Origin: Variovorax sp. KBW07
GTDB taxonomy: Bacteria; Pseudomonadota; Gammaproteobacteria; Burkholderiales; Burkholderiaceae_C
NCBI RefSeq assembly: GCF_003852515.1
Contig: NZ_QAJK01000002.1
Span: forward strand, 1 to 36,845
DNA: 36,845 nucleotides
Direction: 5' to 3'
Shown: piece by piece, positions 8,335 to 17,170 of the stretch
Layout: each line of letters opens with the position of its first letter
Position numbering within the stretch: the stretch's first letter is position 1
The notes under the pieces: generated by a model
The model's database searches: none
The model's input: the letters and a program-made list of their open reading frames with translations, nothing else
Told to the model about the DNA's origin: nothing
Made by a program: the position numbers and the translations under genes

Positions 8335-9255
8335 ATGTCCACGTCTCCAGATACCGTCGATTCCGAAGAAACCCTGCCATCGCTTTCGCAGCACGCCGTG
8401 CGCGTGTTCGGCGAACGCGGCGTCGCGCCCGAAGGCGTGGTGCGCGGCGACACACTGGCGGCCGAGGTGCCGGTGGCGCTGGTCTTCAACGGCGTCTCGC
8501 ACGCCGTGATGATGGCCACGCCGCAAGACCTGGAGGCCTTCGCGCTGGGCTTTGCATTGAGCGAAGGCATTCTCGACACCGCCGCCGACTGCCGCGGCAT
8601 CGAGGTGCGGGCCATCGATGCCACCGACGCGGGCCTGCCCGAAGGCATGCCCGGCGTCGAGGTGCAGCTCGAAATTTCCACCCGCAGCTTCGAGCGCCTG
8701 AAAGACCGGCGCCGCAGCCTCGCGGGCCGCACCGGTTGCGGCGTGTGCGGTGTCGAGAGCTTTGCCGGCCTCGACCTCACGCCGCAGCGCGTGCCCCGGC
8801 GCGACTGGATCGAGCGCGTCGACCTGGCCACCGTGCTGCGCGCCTTCGCGGCACTGCCCGCGCGCCAGGTGCTCAACGCCGAAGCCGGCGCGATCCATGC
8901 GGCCGCATGGGCCACGGTCGATGGCGAACTGACCGACGTGATGGAAGACGTGGGCCGCCACAACGCGCTCGACAAGCTGCTGGGCAAGCTGGCGCGGGCG
9001 GGACGCCTCGGCGAACCCGGCTTCGTGCTGATGTCCAGCCGTGGCAGCCACGAGCTGGTGCGCAAATGCGCGCGCCTGGGCATCGCGGCCATGGCGACCA
9101 TCTCGGCGCCGACCTCGATGGGCGTGCGCATGGCCGAACTGAGCGGGCTGCGCTTCTGGGGCTTGTGCCGCGCGCCGCGCGGCGTGCTCTATGCCGACGG
9201 GCTGTCGCGCCCGTCGAGCGCCAGCACCGCATCCGCCACAGCCTCGATGCCCTGA
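8335..9255 (+). CDS. fdhD: formate dehydrogenase sulfur carrier FdhD
   Basis: A 306-aa cytoplasmic sulfurtransferase that moves sulfur from a cysteine desulfurase (IscS) to the bis-MGD cofactor of formate dehydrogenases. The catalytic CxxC is GCGVCG, Cys135 and Cys138 (E. coli Cys121/124). DLEAFALGFALSEGIL, the VMEDVGRHNALDKLLG segment and VLMSSRGSHELVRKCARLGI are FdhD signatures. ATG 8335 is preferred over ATG 8311 because GCGGAG lies 5 nt ahead of it. It likely serves both the YdeP-type enzyme upstream and the selenoprotein formate dehydrogenase in this window. Its 3' end overlaps convergent mnmH by 67 bp. Confidence 0.95.
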   Translation: MSTSPDTVDSEETLPSLSQHAVRVFGERGVAPEGVVRGDTLAAEVPVALVFNGVSHAVMMATPQDLEAFALGFALSEGILDTAADCRGIEVRAIDATDAGLPEGMPGVEVQLEISTRSFERLKDRRRSLAGRTGCGVCGVESFAGLDLTPQRVPRRDWIERVDLATVLRAFAALPARQVLNAEAGAIHAAAWATVDGELTDVMEDVGRHNALDKLLGKLARAGRLGEPGFVLMSSRGSHELVRKCARLGIAAMATISAPTSMGVRMAELSGLRFWGLCRAPRGVLYADGLSRPSSASTASATASMP

Positions 9256-10259
9256 TCCGACAGGTCAGTGGCGGCCACGCTCTGGCGCTGGCGCCATGCC
9301 TTGAAGTGCAGCTCCTGCGACTTCTCGTAGTGCGGGTCGTAGTGCAGCGCCATCAGCTCGGCGAACAGGTGGGGCAGGTCGGCTTCGCGCGCCCATTGCT
9401 GCCAGCGCGTCACCGTTTCCTTGCCCTGCATTTCCTTCAGCACGCCCATCTTGTCGGCCAGCGCCTCGCGGTCGTCGCCCAGGTAGGCGTAGTCGCGCAG
9501 CAGGTAGGTCAGCCGCGCCTCGGGTGTGGCCGCCACCTCGATGCACGGCGCGGCGCGCATGCGGGCCACCAGCGACAGGGGCAGCGACAGCCGCCCGATG
9601 CGCACGCTTTCGCCCTCGACATACAGCGGGCGCTTCAGGTCGATGGCTTCGAGCACGGTGGCAATGCGCGTCTCGAAGTGCTTTTGCGACGGCTGCGGCA
9701 CGCCCGGCAGCGAACCGAGCAGCGAGCCCTTGTGGTTGGCGAAATCTTCCAGGTCGAGCACCTGCGCGCCGCGCTCGGCCAGCGCGTGCAGCACGCGCGT
9801 CTTGGCGCTGCCGGTGGCACCGCAGATCACGCGCAGGTCGAGCTGCGGGGTCAGCGCGTCGATCTGCGAAATGACGTGGCGTCTGAAGCTCTTGTAGCCG
9901 CCGGCGAGCTGCTGTGCGTCCCAGCCGACGAGCCGCAGCCACGTCACCATCGAGCCGCTGCGCATGCCGCCGCGCCAGCAATAGACCAGCGGCTTCCAGT
10001 TCTCGGGGCGGTCGGCCAGCGTGTCGCGCAGATGCCGCGCGATGTTGGCGGCCACCATGGCGCCACCGATGCGCCGCGCTTCGAAGGCGCCGGTCTGCAC
10101 GTAGACGGTGCCGACGATGCGGCGCTCTTCGTCGTCGAGCACCGGGCAGTTGATGGCGCCGGGAATGTGGTCGAGCGCGAACTCGGCCGGCGAACGGGCG
10201 TCGATCAGCGTGTCGAAGGCGTGGCGGTCGGCCACCCGCACGGGTTGGCGGTGGCTCAT
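9189..10259 (-). CDS. mnmH: tRNA 2-selenouridine synthase MnmH (SelU/YbbB)
   Basis: A 356-aa enzyme that replaces sulfur of 2-thiouridine at tRNA wobble position 34 with selenium from selenophosphate, by way of a geranylated intermediate. The N-terminal rhodanese domain has IDARSPAEFALDHIPGAINC and catalytic Cys94 in YCWRGGMRSGS. A P-loop domain follows with GATGSAKT at 147-154. Length is close to E. coli YbbB (364 aa). It is the last gene of the selenate-type transporter operon (39 bp after the second permease gene) and depends on SelD, encoded divergently. The 3' end overlaps fdhD. Confidence 0.95.
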   Translation of the reverse strand: MSHRQPVRVADRHAFDTLIDARSPAEFALDHIPGAINCPVLDDEERRIVGTVYVQTGAFEARRIGGAMVAANIARHLRDTLADRPENWKPLVYCWRGGMRSGSMVTWLRLVGWDAQQLAGGYKSFRRHVISQIDALTPQLDLRVICGATGSAKTRVLHALAERGAQVLDLEDFANHKGSLLGSLPGVPQPSQKHFETRIATVLEAIDLKRPLYVEGESVRIGRLSLPLSLVARMRAAPCIEVAATPEARLTYLLRDYAYLGDDREALADKMGVLKEMQGKETVTRWQQWAREADLPHLFAELMALHYDPHYEKSQELHFKAWRQRQSVAATDLSDQGIEAVADAVLALDGRDSPSA

Positions 10260-10298
10260 GGCGTAGGAAACCTCATGCCCCGATTGTCGGGCAGCCGG

Positions 10299-11099
10299 TC
10301 AGGCATAGGCCGGGCCAAGTCCCTTTCGCAAGCGAGCACTCGCAAAGTCCACGAAGGTCACCAGCACGAACATCGCGATCAGCACGCTCATCGCCTGCTG
10401 CTGCTGGAAGATCGACAGGTGGAAGTACAGCAGCTGCCCCAGCCCGCCGCCGCCCACGAAGCCCAGCACGGCGGCCATGCGGATGTTCATTTCCCAGCGG
10501 TAGAGCGTGTACGCCACCCACTGCGGCAGCACGATCGGCAGGCTGGCGTAGCTGAAGGCGGCAACGGGACCGGCGCCGGCCAGCGTCAGCGCGTGCTCGG
10601 GCTCGCGCGGCGCGTTTTCCAGGGCTTCGGCGAACAGCCGGCCCAGCACGCCGGTGGTGTGCAGCGACAGCGCCAGCGCGCCCGCGAACGGGCCGATGCC
10701 GGCGGCCAGCACCATCAGCGCGGCCCAGACCAGCTCGGGCACGCTGCGCAGGAAGTTGAGGACGAAGCGCGCCGCATGGCGCGGCGGGCCGCCGGCGCGG
10801 CCCGAGGCAGGCAGCGCCAACACCGCGCCCGCGATGGCCGCCAGCACGGTTCCGAGCGCCGACACGGCCAGCGTCTGCAACGCGCCATGGCCCACCTTTG
10901 CAAGGAAGTCGGGCGACACGTCGGGCGGAAAGAACTCGGCGATGAACTTGCCCATGAGCCGCAACGACTCCGACGACCCGAGCGCCCGGTAGTCGATGCC
11001 CAGGTAGACGAAGCTCGCGGCCACCGCCACGCCGATCAGCAGCACCGCGAACCAGCAGCGCAGGCAGGGGCGGGGACGCGGGGGCAGGGCCTTCGTCAT
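10299..11099 (-). CDS. PhnE-type ABC transporter permease, second copy (putative selenate importer)
   Basis: A 266-aa membrane permease of the phosphonate-transporter class, with one helix near residues 15-35 and the transport core from about residue 70. FLRSVPELVWAALMVLAAGIGPFAG and the coupling block YRWEMNIRMAAVLGFVGGGGLGQLL are the PhnE signatures. ATG 11099 overlaps the stop of the first permease gene (ATGA). Two related but non-identical permeases probably form a heterodimer. The link to selenium comes from the neighbours mnmH and selD and from the binding protein's family; a phosphonate or phosphite importer is the alternative. Confidence 0.85.
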   Translation of the reverse strand: MTKALPPRPRPCLRCWFAVLLIGVAVAASFVYLGIDYRALGSSESLRLMGKFIAEFFPPDVSPDFLAKVGHGALQTLAVSALGTVLAAIAGAVLALPASGRAGGPPRHAARFVLNFLRSVPELVWAALMVLAAGIGPFAGALALSLHTTGVLGRLFAEALENAPREPEHALTLAGAGPVAAFSYASLPIVLPQWVAYTLYRWEMNIRMAAVLGFVGGGGLGQLLYFHLSIFQQQQAMSVLIAMFVLVTFVDFASARLRKGLGPAYA

Positions 11100-11953
11100 G
11101 CCAGCAGCTTTCGCAGCGCGTTGCTCAGCACGTCCGCCAGCAGCACCAGCGCGAGAAACACCAGCAGGATGCTGCTGGCCTCGCCGCCGTTGAGCATCTT
11201 CATCGACTGGTCCATCAGCTGGCCCAGGCCGCCCGCGCCGACAAAGCCCATCACCACCGAGGCGCGCACCGCGCATTCCCAGCGGTACACGGTGTAAGAG
11301 GCCAGCTCCTGCGCGGTGTTCGGCAGCAGGCCGTAGCACAGCGCCGCCAGCCGGCCGCTGCCGCCTTCGAGCAGCGCGCGCGCCGGGCGCGTGTCGGTCG
11401 ATTCCAGTATCTCGGCGTAGACCTTGCCGAGCATGCCGCCGTAGGTGATGGCCAGCGCCAGCACGCCTGCTGCCGGGCCCAGGCCGAGCGCGCGCACGAA
11501 CAGCAGCGCCCACACGATTTCGGGAATGGCGCGCAGCACCATCAGCAGCCAGCGCGCGGCCTGCCGCACCACGCCGGCCTTCACGCGGCCGGGCCCCGGG
11601 CCGATGCGCGAGATGGACAGCGCGCGCGTCGTCACGAAGGCCAGCGGCGCGCCGATCAACAGCGCGAGCGCGGTGCCCGCCGTGGCCATGGCCAATGTCT
11701 CGAGCGTGGCCTTGGCGAGCAACGCGAGAAAGTCGGGCGAAGCTTCGGGGGGAAAGAAGCCCGCGAGAAAGCCGCCGATGACGGCCAGGTTACCGCTGCC
11801 GAACAGCACCCATGGCTTGAACTCCGACAGCGCCAGCATCGGCCATGCGATGACCAGCGCGGCGGCCCAGCCGGCCAGCCTGCGCCATGCCTGCGGGTCG
11901 CGTTGCGCGACGGCGGTGCGTGTGCGCGCGCGGGGAACCGGGGTGTCGGTCAA
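11096..11953 (-). CDS. PhnE-type ABC transporter permease, first copy (putative selenate importer)
   Basis: A 285-aa inner-membrane permease. A positively charged N-terminus precedes a helix (about 25-45, [20 protein letters not shown]). The core carries [20 protein letters not shown] and the loop [25 protein letters not shown], both strongly PhnE-like. The frame is open far upstream. I chose the TTG at 11953 because it forms a TTGA overlap with the TGA of the ATPase gene, in line with the other junctions of this operon. An internal ATG would remove the first helix. Confidence 0.83.
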   Translation of the reverse strand: MTDTPVPRARTRTAVAQRDPQAWRRLAGWAAALVIAWPMLALSEFKPWVLFGSGNLAVIGGFLAGFFPPEASPDFLALLAKATLETLAMATAGTALALLIGAPLAFVTTRALSISRIGPGPGRVKAGVVRQAARWLLMVLRAIPEIVWALLFVRALGLGPAAGVLALAITYGGMLGKVYAEILESTDTRPARALLEGGSGRLAALCYGLLPNTAQELASYTVYRWECAVRASVVMGFVGAGGLGQLMDQSMKMLNGGEASSILLVFLALVLLADVLSNALRKLLA

Positions 11954-12783
11954 GGGCAGTCCGGCCGCTGGAAAGGCGGCTCCGTTGCAACACCGGCGCC
12001 GACACCAATGCTCTGTTGTTGTGGCCCCTGTGTGGCCACGCCGCCTTCGCTGGCATAGAGTGTGTCGAGCATCGCGGCCGTGACCTGCGTGGCGGGCAGG
12101 TCGAACATCACCTGCCCGTTGCGCATGCCGACGATGCGCGGAAACCAGCGCAGCGCCAGGTCCACCGCATGCAGCGAGGCCACCAGCGTGGCGCCGGTCG
12201 ATTCGCTCTGCGCGACCAGCTGGCCCACGGCCGCGTCGGCCAGCGTCGGGTCGAGCGCGGACACGGGTTCGTCGGCCAGCAGCAAGGCGGGGCGCTGGTA
12301 CAGCGCGCGTGCGATGCCCACGCGCTGCAACTGGCCGCCGGAGAGGCGGTCGCAGCGGTCGAACAGGCGGTCTTCCAGGGCCAGCCGCGACAGCACCTCG
12401 TGTGCGCCGGCAATGTCCGATGGGTAGAAAAGCGAGCCCAGCGCGCGTGCCGCCGACCACTCGCCCAGCCGGCCCGCCAGCACGGCCGTGACCACGCGCA
12501 GGCGCGGCGCGATCGGCGGCGCCTGGTGCACCGTGCCGATGCGCGCGCGCAGTTTCTTCAGCGCGCCGGCCGGCAGTTGCCATGGCTTCGCACCGAGTGC
12601 CTGCACCTCGCCTTCGCCGGGCCGCAGCGCGGCGCCGAGCACACGCAACAGCGTGGTCTTGCCGGCGCCCGAGGGACCGATGACGGCAATGCGCTCGCCG
12701 TCACGCGCGGACAGCGTCACCCCGGCCAGCGCGCGCTGGCCGTTGGGGTGGACCACGCCGACGGCGTCGAGGGAAAAGCTCAC
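11950..12783 (-). CDS. PhnC-type ABC transporter ATP-binding protein (putative selenate importer)
   Basis: A 277-aa ATPase. Walker A GPSGAGKT at 36-43, signature LSGGQLQR, Walker [15 protein letters not shown] and the switch histidine in [11 protein letters not shown] are intact. The segment [20 protein letters not shown] after a Q-loop of [13 protein letters not shown] type places it with phosphonate-class ATPases (PhnC). A Gln/Gly-rich C-terminal tail of about 30 residues follows the domain. It lies 13 bp behind the binding-protein gene and its stop overlaps the first permease start. Confidence 0.88.
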   Translation of the reverse strand: MSFSLDAVGVVHPNGQRALAGVTLSARDGERIAVIGPSGAGKTTLLRVLGAALRPGEGEVQALGAKPWQLPAGALKKLRARIGTVHQAPPIAPRLRVVTAVLAGRLGEWSAARALGSLFYPSDIAGAHEVLSRLALEDRLFDRCDRLSGGQLQRVGIARALYQRPALLLADEPVSALDPTLADAAVGQLVAQSESTGATLVASLHAVDLALRWFPRIVGMRNGQVMFDLPATQVTAAMLDTLYASEGGVATQGPQQQSIGVGAGVATEPPFQRPDCP

Positions 12784-12796
12784 GCGCGCAGGCTCG

Positions 12797-13651
12797 TCAC
12801 TTGATCAGGCCCGCCGACTTGCCCGCCGTCTCGATTCCGTCATAGTTCGACGACTTCGTCGGAATGAACTTGCTCGCGCGTTGCAGCGCCATGATTTCCT
12901 TGTGCGCCGGGTTGGCCGGGTCGAGCTTCAGGAACGCATCGGTCAGCTTCTTCTGCAGCGCCGGGTCCATGCCGGGGCGCACCGTCCAGTTGTAGTCGTA
13001 GTAGGTCGGCGTGGTCGCGAGCACGCGCACCTTGGCGGCATTCGGGTTCTTCGATTCGACCAGCTTGTCCCACACCGAGGCGTTGAGCACGCCCGCTTCG
13101 GCACGCGACGCGGCCACGAAGGCCACCGTGGCGTCGTGCGCGCCCGAGAACGCGACCGTCTTGAAGTCTTTCTCGGGGTTGATGCCGGCCTGCAGCAGGA
13201 AGTAGCGCGGCATCAGGCTGCCCGAGGTGGAAGAGGGCGCGCCGAAGGCAAAGGTCTTGCCCTTCAGGTCGGCCAGCGTCTTGGCGGTGCTGTCGATGGG
13301 CACGATGAACTTGCTGGTGAACACCTCGTCTTCCGCGCGCTGCACGATCGGCACCGCGCCGCCGTTGGTGCGGATGCGCGCCTGCACGAAGGTGAAGCCG
13401 CCGAGCCAGGCCATGTCGATCTTGTGGGTGGCCAGGCCTTCGACCACGGCGGCGTAGTCGGTCACGGGCGTGAACTGCACGTCCATGCCGGTTTCCTTCT
13501 TCAGGTAGTCGCCCAGCGGCGTGAACTTGCGTTGCAGTTCGGTGGGCGCCTCGTCGGGAATGGCCGAAACACGCAGCACGCCTTGGGCAAAGGCGCCGAA
13601 GGCCGTGAGGGAAAGGGTCAGCGCAAGCGCCAGTCGGGACAATTTGTTCAT
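12797..13651 (-). CDS. putative selenate ABC transporter substrate-binding protein (PhnD-type)
   Basis: A 284-aa periplasmic binding protein. Signal peptide [22 protein letters not shown] ends before [32 protein letters not shown] and [20 protein letters not shown] are the ligand-binding halves, and [19 protein letters not shown] is the PhnD-like Ser/Thr loop. In standard PhnD families the corresponding positions bind phosphonate. Members of this particular branch are known from genomes where they sit beside selD, and were therefore proposed to carry selenate or selenite. Here the gene is divergent from selD and heads an operon ending in mnmH, which agrees. Transport has not been shown by anything in the sequence. 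Confidence 0.88.
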   Translation of the reverse strand: MNKLSRLALALTLSLTAFGAFAQGVLRVSAIPDEAPTELQRKFTPLGDYLKKETGMDVQFTPVTDYAAVVEGLATHKIDMAWLGGFTFVQARIRTNGGAVPIVQRAEDEVFTSKFIVPIDSTAKTLADLKGKTFAFGAPSSTSGSLMPRYFLLQAGINPEKDFKTVAFSGAHDATVAFVAASRAEAGVLNASVWDKLVESKNPNAAKVRVLATTPTYYDYNWTVRPGMDPALQKKLTDAFLKLDPANPAHKEIMALQRASKFIPTKSSNYDGIETAGKSAGLIK

Positions 13652-13774
13652 GGGGTGTGCCTGTGGATGTGCCTGTGGGCTGGGGTCAAAAAAAGGGGTG
13701 TGTTCAAGTGCGTGGGCGCCAGGCGCCGGTGGCTTCGATAATCGCGGCTTGTTTCATTCGACCGAGCCGCCGCC

Positions 13775-14857
13775 ATGACCGATGCCGCATCTTCCAAGAA
13801 GCTTTTGAATCCGCTGGCGCCGCTGCGGCTTACCAGCTTCTCGCACGGGGGCGGCTGCGGCTGCAAGATCGCGCCGGGTGTGCTCTCGCAGATTCTCAAG
13901 AACCACGCGGGGGGAATGATCCCGCCCGAACTCATGGTCGGCATCGAGACCGCCGACGACGCGGCAGTCTACAGGCTCAACGACGAGCAGGCGCTCATTG
14001 CCACCACCGACTTCTTCATGCCCATCGTGGACGACCCCTACGAGTTCGGGCGCATCGCGGCCACCAACGCCATCAGCGACGTGTACGCCATGGGCGGCCG
14101 TCCGATCATGGCGCTGGCGCTGGTCGCCATGCCGATCAACCAGTTGCCCGTGGAAGTGATCGCCGAGATCGTGCGCGGCGGGCAGGACGTGTGCCGCGCC
14201 GCCGGCATCCCGATCGCGGGCGGCCACACCATCGATTCGGTCGAGCCCATCTACGGCCTCGTCGCGATGGGCCTGGTGCACCCCGACCGCGTGCGGCGCA
14301 ACGCCGATGCAAAGGCCGGCGACGTGCTGGTGCTGGGCAAGCCGCTGGGTGTGGGTGTGCTGTCGGCGGCGCTCAAGAAGGAGCAATTGTCCGAGGCCGG
14401 TTACCGCCAGCTGATCGCCAACGCAACGAAGCTCAACACGCCCGGCATCGCGCTGTCGGCGCTCGACGGCGTGCATGCGCTGACCGACGTGACGGGTTTC
14501 GGGCTGGCCGGTCATACGCTGGAGCTGGCGCGTGGGGCCAAGCTCACGGCTGTCGTCGAATGGTCGAAGGTGCCGTTGCTCGACAACGTGGAAGCGATGG
14601 CTGCCGAGGGTTTCGTCACAGGTGCATCCGGCCGCAACTGGGCGGGGTATGGGGCCGATGTGGAACTGGCAGGCGGCCTGCCGGCCACGGCGCAGAACCT
14701 GCTGAGCGATCCGCAGACTTCGGGCGGCTTGCTCGTGAGCTGCGCGCCCGAGGCGGTCGATGCGGTGCTGGAGATTTTCCGGAAGGAAGGCTTTGCGCAA
14801 GCGGCGGTAGTCGGCCGCGTCGAGGCCGGAAAGCCCGCGCTGCGCGTCCTGCCCTGA
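13775..14857 (+). CDS. selD: selenide, water dikinase (selenophosphate synthetase)
   Basis: A 360-aa ATP-dependent enzyme that makes selenophosphate, the selenium donor for SelA and MnmH. The glycine-rich N-terminal loop SHGGGCGCKI holds catalytic Cys28 and Lys31 (E. coli Cys17 and Lys20). ATTDFFMPIVDDPYEFGRIA, SDVYAMGGRPIMALAL and GGHTIDSVEPIYGL are the ATP/Mg-binding blocks of the PurM-like fold; the C-terminal half has TDVTGFGLAGH and LLSDPQTSGGLL. A normal Cys form, not itself a selenoprotein. It is divergent from the selenate-type transporter, with 123 bp between them, and convergent with selB and the selenocysteine tRNA. Confidence 0.97.
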   Translation: MTDAASSKKLLNPLAPLRLTSFSHGGGCGCKIAPGVLSQILKNHAGGMIPPELMVGIETADDAAVYRLNDEQALIATTDFFMPIVDDPYEFGRIAATNAISDVYAMGGRPIMALALVAMPINQLPVEVIAEIVRGGQDVCRAAGIPIAGGHTIDSVEPIYGLVAMGLVHPDRVRRNADAKAGDVLVLGKPLGVGVLSAALKKEQLSEAGYRQLIANATKLNTPGIALSALDGVHALTDVTGFGLAGHTLELARGAKLTAVVEWSKVPLLDNVEAMAAEGFVTGASGRNWAGYGADVELAGGLPATAQNLLSDPQTSGGLLVSCAPEAVDAVLEIFRKEGFAQAAVVGRVEAGKPALRVLP

Positions 14858-14869
14858 TCCCCCGTATTT

Positions 14870-14988
14870 CTCCCTCCCCTCCCGGGGGAGGGCCGGGGTG
14901 GGGGCAGGCGGCATTCGATCAGGCGCGGCCGTATTGCAAGCGCCGCTTGCCCCCATCCCAGCCTTCCCCCGGAAGGGGAAGGAGCAAG
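14870..14988. repeat. inverted pair of GC-rich palindromic repeats (copy A)
   Basis: Arm 1 (14870-14906) and the reverse complement of arm 2 (14947-14983) are near-identical units of about 37 nt: CTCCnTCCCC, TCCCGGGGGA, then a GGGnTGGGGGCA tail. Each arm folds on itself, and the two arms face each other across about 40 nt. The unit sits between the converging selD and the selenocysteine tRNA. Further copies lie at 17042-17155 and 36244-36329. Confidence 0.8.
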
Positions 14989-15016
14989 ACAAAGACAAAA
15001 GCAACGGCAAAAGCGG

Positions 15017-15109
15017 CGGAAGGGGGAAGGAGTCGAACCTTCCCGGCGACGACTGGCGCCACCCACTGGGTTTGAAGCCCAGCCGCCCCACCAGGGACGA
15101 TCCCCTCCC
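15017..15109 (-). tRNA. selC: selenocysteine tRNA, anticodon TCA
   Basis: Read on the minus strand, the gene folds as a bacterial tRNA-Sec. An 8-bp acceptor stem pairs GGGAGGGG (15109-15102) with CCCCTTCC (15025-15018), one G-U. A 6-bp D stem pairs CGTCCC with GGGGCG around TGGT. The anticodon stem CTGGG/CCCAG encloses CTTCAAA with anticodon TCA at 15075-15073. It has a long variable arm and a T arm GAAGG-TTCGACT-CCTTC. The discriminator is G15017, followed by CCG, so the terminal A of CCA must be added post-transcriptionally. It starts 11 nt after the selB stop, on the same strand, which suggests processing from the fdhE-selA-selB transcript. Confidence 0.96.
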
Positions 15110-15120
15110 ATGAGCGCTGT

Positions 15121-17028
15121 TCACGGGCTGGCCCCGAACAGCGACGTATCGGGCCGCAGCAGGTGCGTGTCTTTCACGCGCCGCGTGTAGCCCACACGAT
15201 CGAAAAATTCCAGCAACTGGATCGCGCGCTTGCGCCCCAACCCGGTCGCATCCCGAAAGCTCGCGGCCTGCAAGCCTTCCGGCCCGGCGATGCAATCGCG
15301 CACAAGGCCGGCCAACTGCTCGATGGTCGCCAGCGGATAGTACAAGTCCTTCACCACCTGGAAGGCCTGGCCTTGCCGTGCGAGGCTCGCCAGGGTCTGC
15401 CGCACCATCGGCTCGCTGGCCGCGCAGTCCTTTGCCAGGTCGCGCACCCACGGCGGATCGAAGCCGCCGTCGGCCAGCCTGGGCAGCAGCTTTTGCGCGA
15501 GCTTCTGCTCGGCTTCGTTCAGGCGCGCCGCATGGTCCGGCAGGTGCAGCCACGTGCCGCTGCGCACCAGCGCGCCGCGCGCGGCCAGCGCATCGAGTGC
15601 ATGGCGCCACAACGCATCGTCGGTGCGCGGGCCGGCCAGCCGCTTCAGGCGGCGTGCATCGGGGCCGACCTCGTCGGGCGCCGCGCGATGGAAGTCGGCC
15701 AGCCGCTCGGCGATCTGCGTTTCCAATGCGTCGAGATGCTGCCGCGCGATGGCGGTGTGCGCGATGCGCACCGCATCGCCGGGCAGCGCCAGCGCGGCTT
15801 CGTTCGCCAGCGACTGCGCACAGGCCAGCCGCGCCGTGTCGATGCCGAGCGGTGCGTTGTGCAGCAGCGCCGCCACGCGCGCGGTGCGGTCGTCGATGGC
15901 CCAGGCCGACAGCGTGCGCAGCCGCTCGGGCGTGCGCCGGTAGCGCACGGGTGCGAAGGGGTCGAGCACGCGCACGCCCGCCACGGTGCGGGTGGCAGAG
16001 GCGTCGCGCAGCACGCCGCGGTCGCCATGCCATGCGCCGACCCCGTCGCGCAGCACCAGTTGGGCCAGCGCGGTTTCGCCGGGCGCGAGCGCATCGCGGT
16101 CGAGCAGGGCCACCGACGCCATCACGTCGCTGGCGCCCAGGTGCGCGTGCACCGTCGCGCCCGAGCGCAGGGGCCTGGCTTCGTCGGGCCACAGCGTGAG
16201 CAGCACGTCGATGCGCGCCGTCGCCAGCGCGATGGCCGGGGTGCACGCCCAGTCGCCGCGATGCACTTCGTCCTTGGTCACGCCGGCCAGCGCCAGCGCG
16301 CAGCGTTGACCCGCATGCGCGGACTCGGCCTGCTGGTTCTGCGCATGAATGCCGCGCACCCGCACCGTGCGCTCGCCGGGCACGAGCCGCAGTTCGTCGC
16401 CGATGCGCACCGTGCCGCTGAAGACGGTGCCGGTCACGACGGTGCCGACACCCGCCAGCGTGAAGGCGCGGTCCACCGCGAGACGGAAGGCCAGGTCGTC
16501 TTCGCGCGCGTGCGCCTCGCGTGCCACGTCGAGCAGCCGCGTGCGCAGCGCGTCGATGCCCTCGCCCGTGGTGGCGGACACCGCGAGCACCGGCGCATGG
16601 GCCAGCGGGGTGGGCGCAAGCAGGGCGTCGATTTCCGCGCGCACTTCGTCGAGCCGCGTCGCGCGCGTGGCCGCGTCGATGCGGTCGATCTTGGTGATGG
16701 CTACCGTGGCCGCACGCACCCCCAGCAGCGCGACCACAGCCAGGTGCTCGCGCGTCTGCGGCATCACACCGTCGTCCGCCGCCACCACCAGCAAGGCGTG
16801 GTCGATGCCGGTGGCGCCGGCCAGCATGGTGTGCAGCAGGCGCTCGTGCCCCGGCACGTCGACAAAGCCGAGCGACACGCCATCGGGCGCGTGCAGGTAG
16901 GCATAGCCGAGCTCGATGGAAATGCCGCGCCGCTTTTCTTCGGGCAGACGGTCGGTGTCGACGCCGGTGAGCGCGCGAACCAGCGAGGTCTTGCCGTGGT
17001 CGATGTGGCCTGCGGTGCCGATGATCAT
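15121..17028 (-). CDS. selB: selenocysteine-specific elongation factor SelB
   Basis: A 635-aa GTPase that delivers Sec-tRNA to the ribosome at UGA codons followed by a SECIS hairpin. The EF-Tu-like domain begins [20 protein letters not shown] (P-loop), with [12 protein letters not shown] (switch), VDVPGHERL and ITKIDRIDA. Domains II-III follow to about residue 380. The C-terminal third is the winged-helix array that binds the SECIS; its last unit ends [20 protein letters not shown]. Length matches E. coli SelB (614 aa). The selA stop lies 142 bp upstream with a repeat between them. The selenocysteine tRNA follows directly. Confidence 0.97.
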   Translation of the reverse strand: MIIGTAGHIDHGKTSLVRALTGVDTDRLPEEKRRGISIELGYAYLHAPDGVSLGFVDVPGHERLLHTMLAGATGIDHALLVVAADDGVMPQTREHLAVVALLGVRAATVAITKIDRIDAATRATRLDEVRAEIDALLAPTPLAHAPVLAVSATTGEGIDALRTRLLDVAREAHAREDDLAFRLAVDRAFTLAGVGTVVTGTVFSGTVRIGDELRLVPGERTVRVRGIHAQNQQAESAHAGQRCALALAGVTKDEVHRGDWACTPAIALATARIDVLLTLWPDEARPLRSGATVHAHLGASDVMASVALLDRDALAPGETALAQLVLRDGVGAWHGDRGVLRDASATRTVAGVRVLDPFAPVRYRRTPERLRTLSAWAIDDRTARVAALLHNAPLGIDTARLACAQSLANEAALALPGDAVRIAHTAIARQHLDALETQIAERLADFHRAAPDEVGPDARRLKRLAGPRTDDALWRHALDALAARGALVRSGTWLHLPDHAARLNEAEQKLAQKLLPRLADGGFDPPWVRDLAKDCAASEPMVRQTLASLARQGQAFQVVKDLYYPLATIEQLAGLVRDCIAGPEGLQAASFRDATGLGRKRAIQLLEFFDRVGYTRRVKDTHLLRPDTSLFGASP

Positions 17029-17041
17029 GGCGCGTGGTCTT

Positions 17042-17155
17042 GCTCCTTCCCCCTTTGGGGGAAGGATGGGATGGGGGCAGGCCGTCTATGAGGCGTCGCG
17101 CTGGATCGAACGCCGTCGTGCCCCCACCCCGGCCCTCCCCCGGAAGGGGAGGGAG
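17042..17155. repeat. inverted pair of GC-rich palindromic repeats (copy B)
   Basis: Arm 1 (17042-17079) GCTCCTTCCCCCTTTGGGGG and onward to GGGATGGGGGCA, and inverted arm 2 (17119-17155), are of the same kind as at 14870-14988. They fill most of the 142-bp gap between selA and selB. Since these genes are co-oriented, the hairpins would be transcribed within the operon and could affect message stability or dose. Confidence 0.8.
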
Positions 17156-17170
17156 GAATGCGGGCTACCG

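Noticed and set aside
9250-13660. Phosphonate utilisation locus
   Set aside because: Only transporter-type genes are present; no C-P lyase or phosphonatase gene, and both neighbours are selenium genes.
15163-17091. 642-codon plus-strand frame opposite selB
   Set aside because: Antisense shadow of a firmly identified gene.
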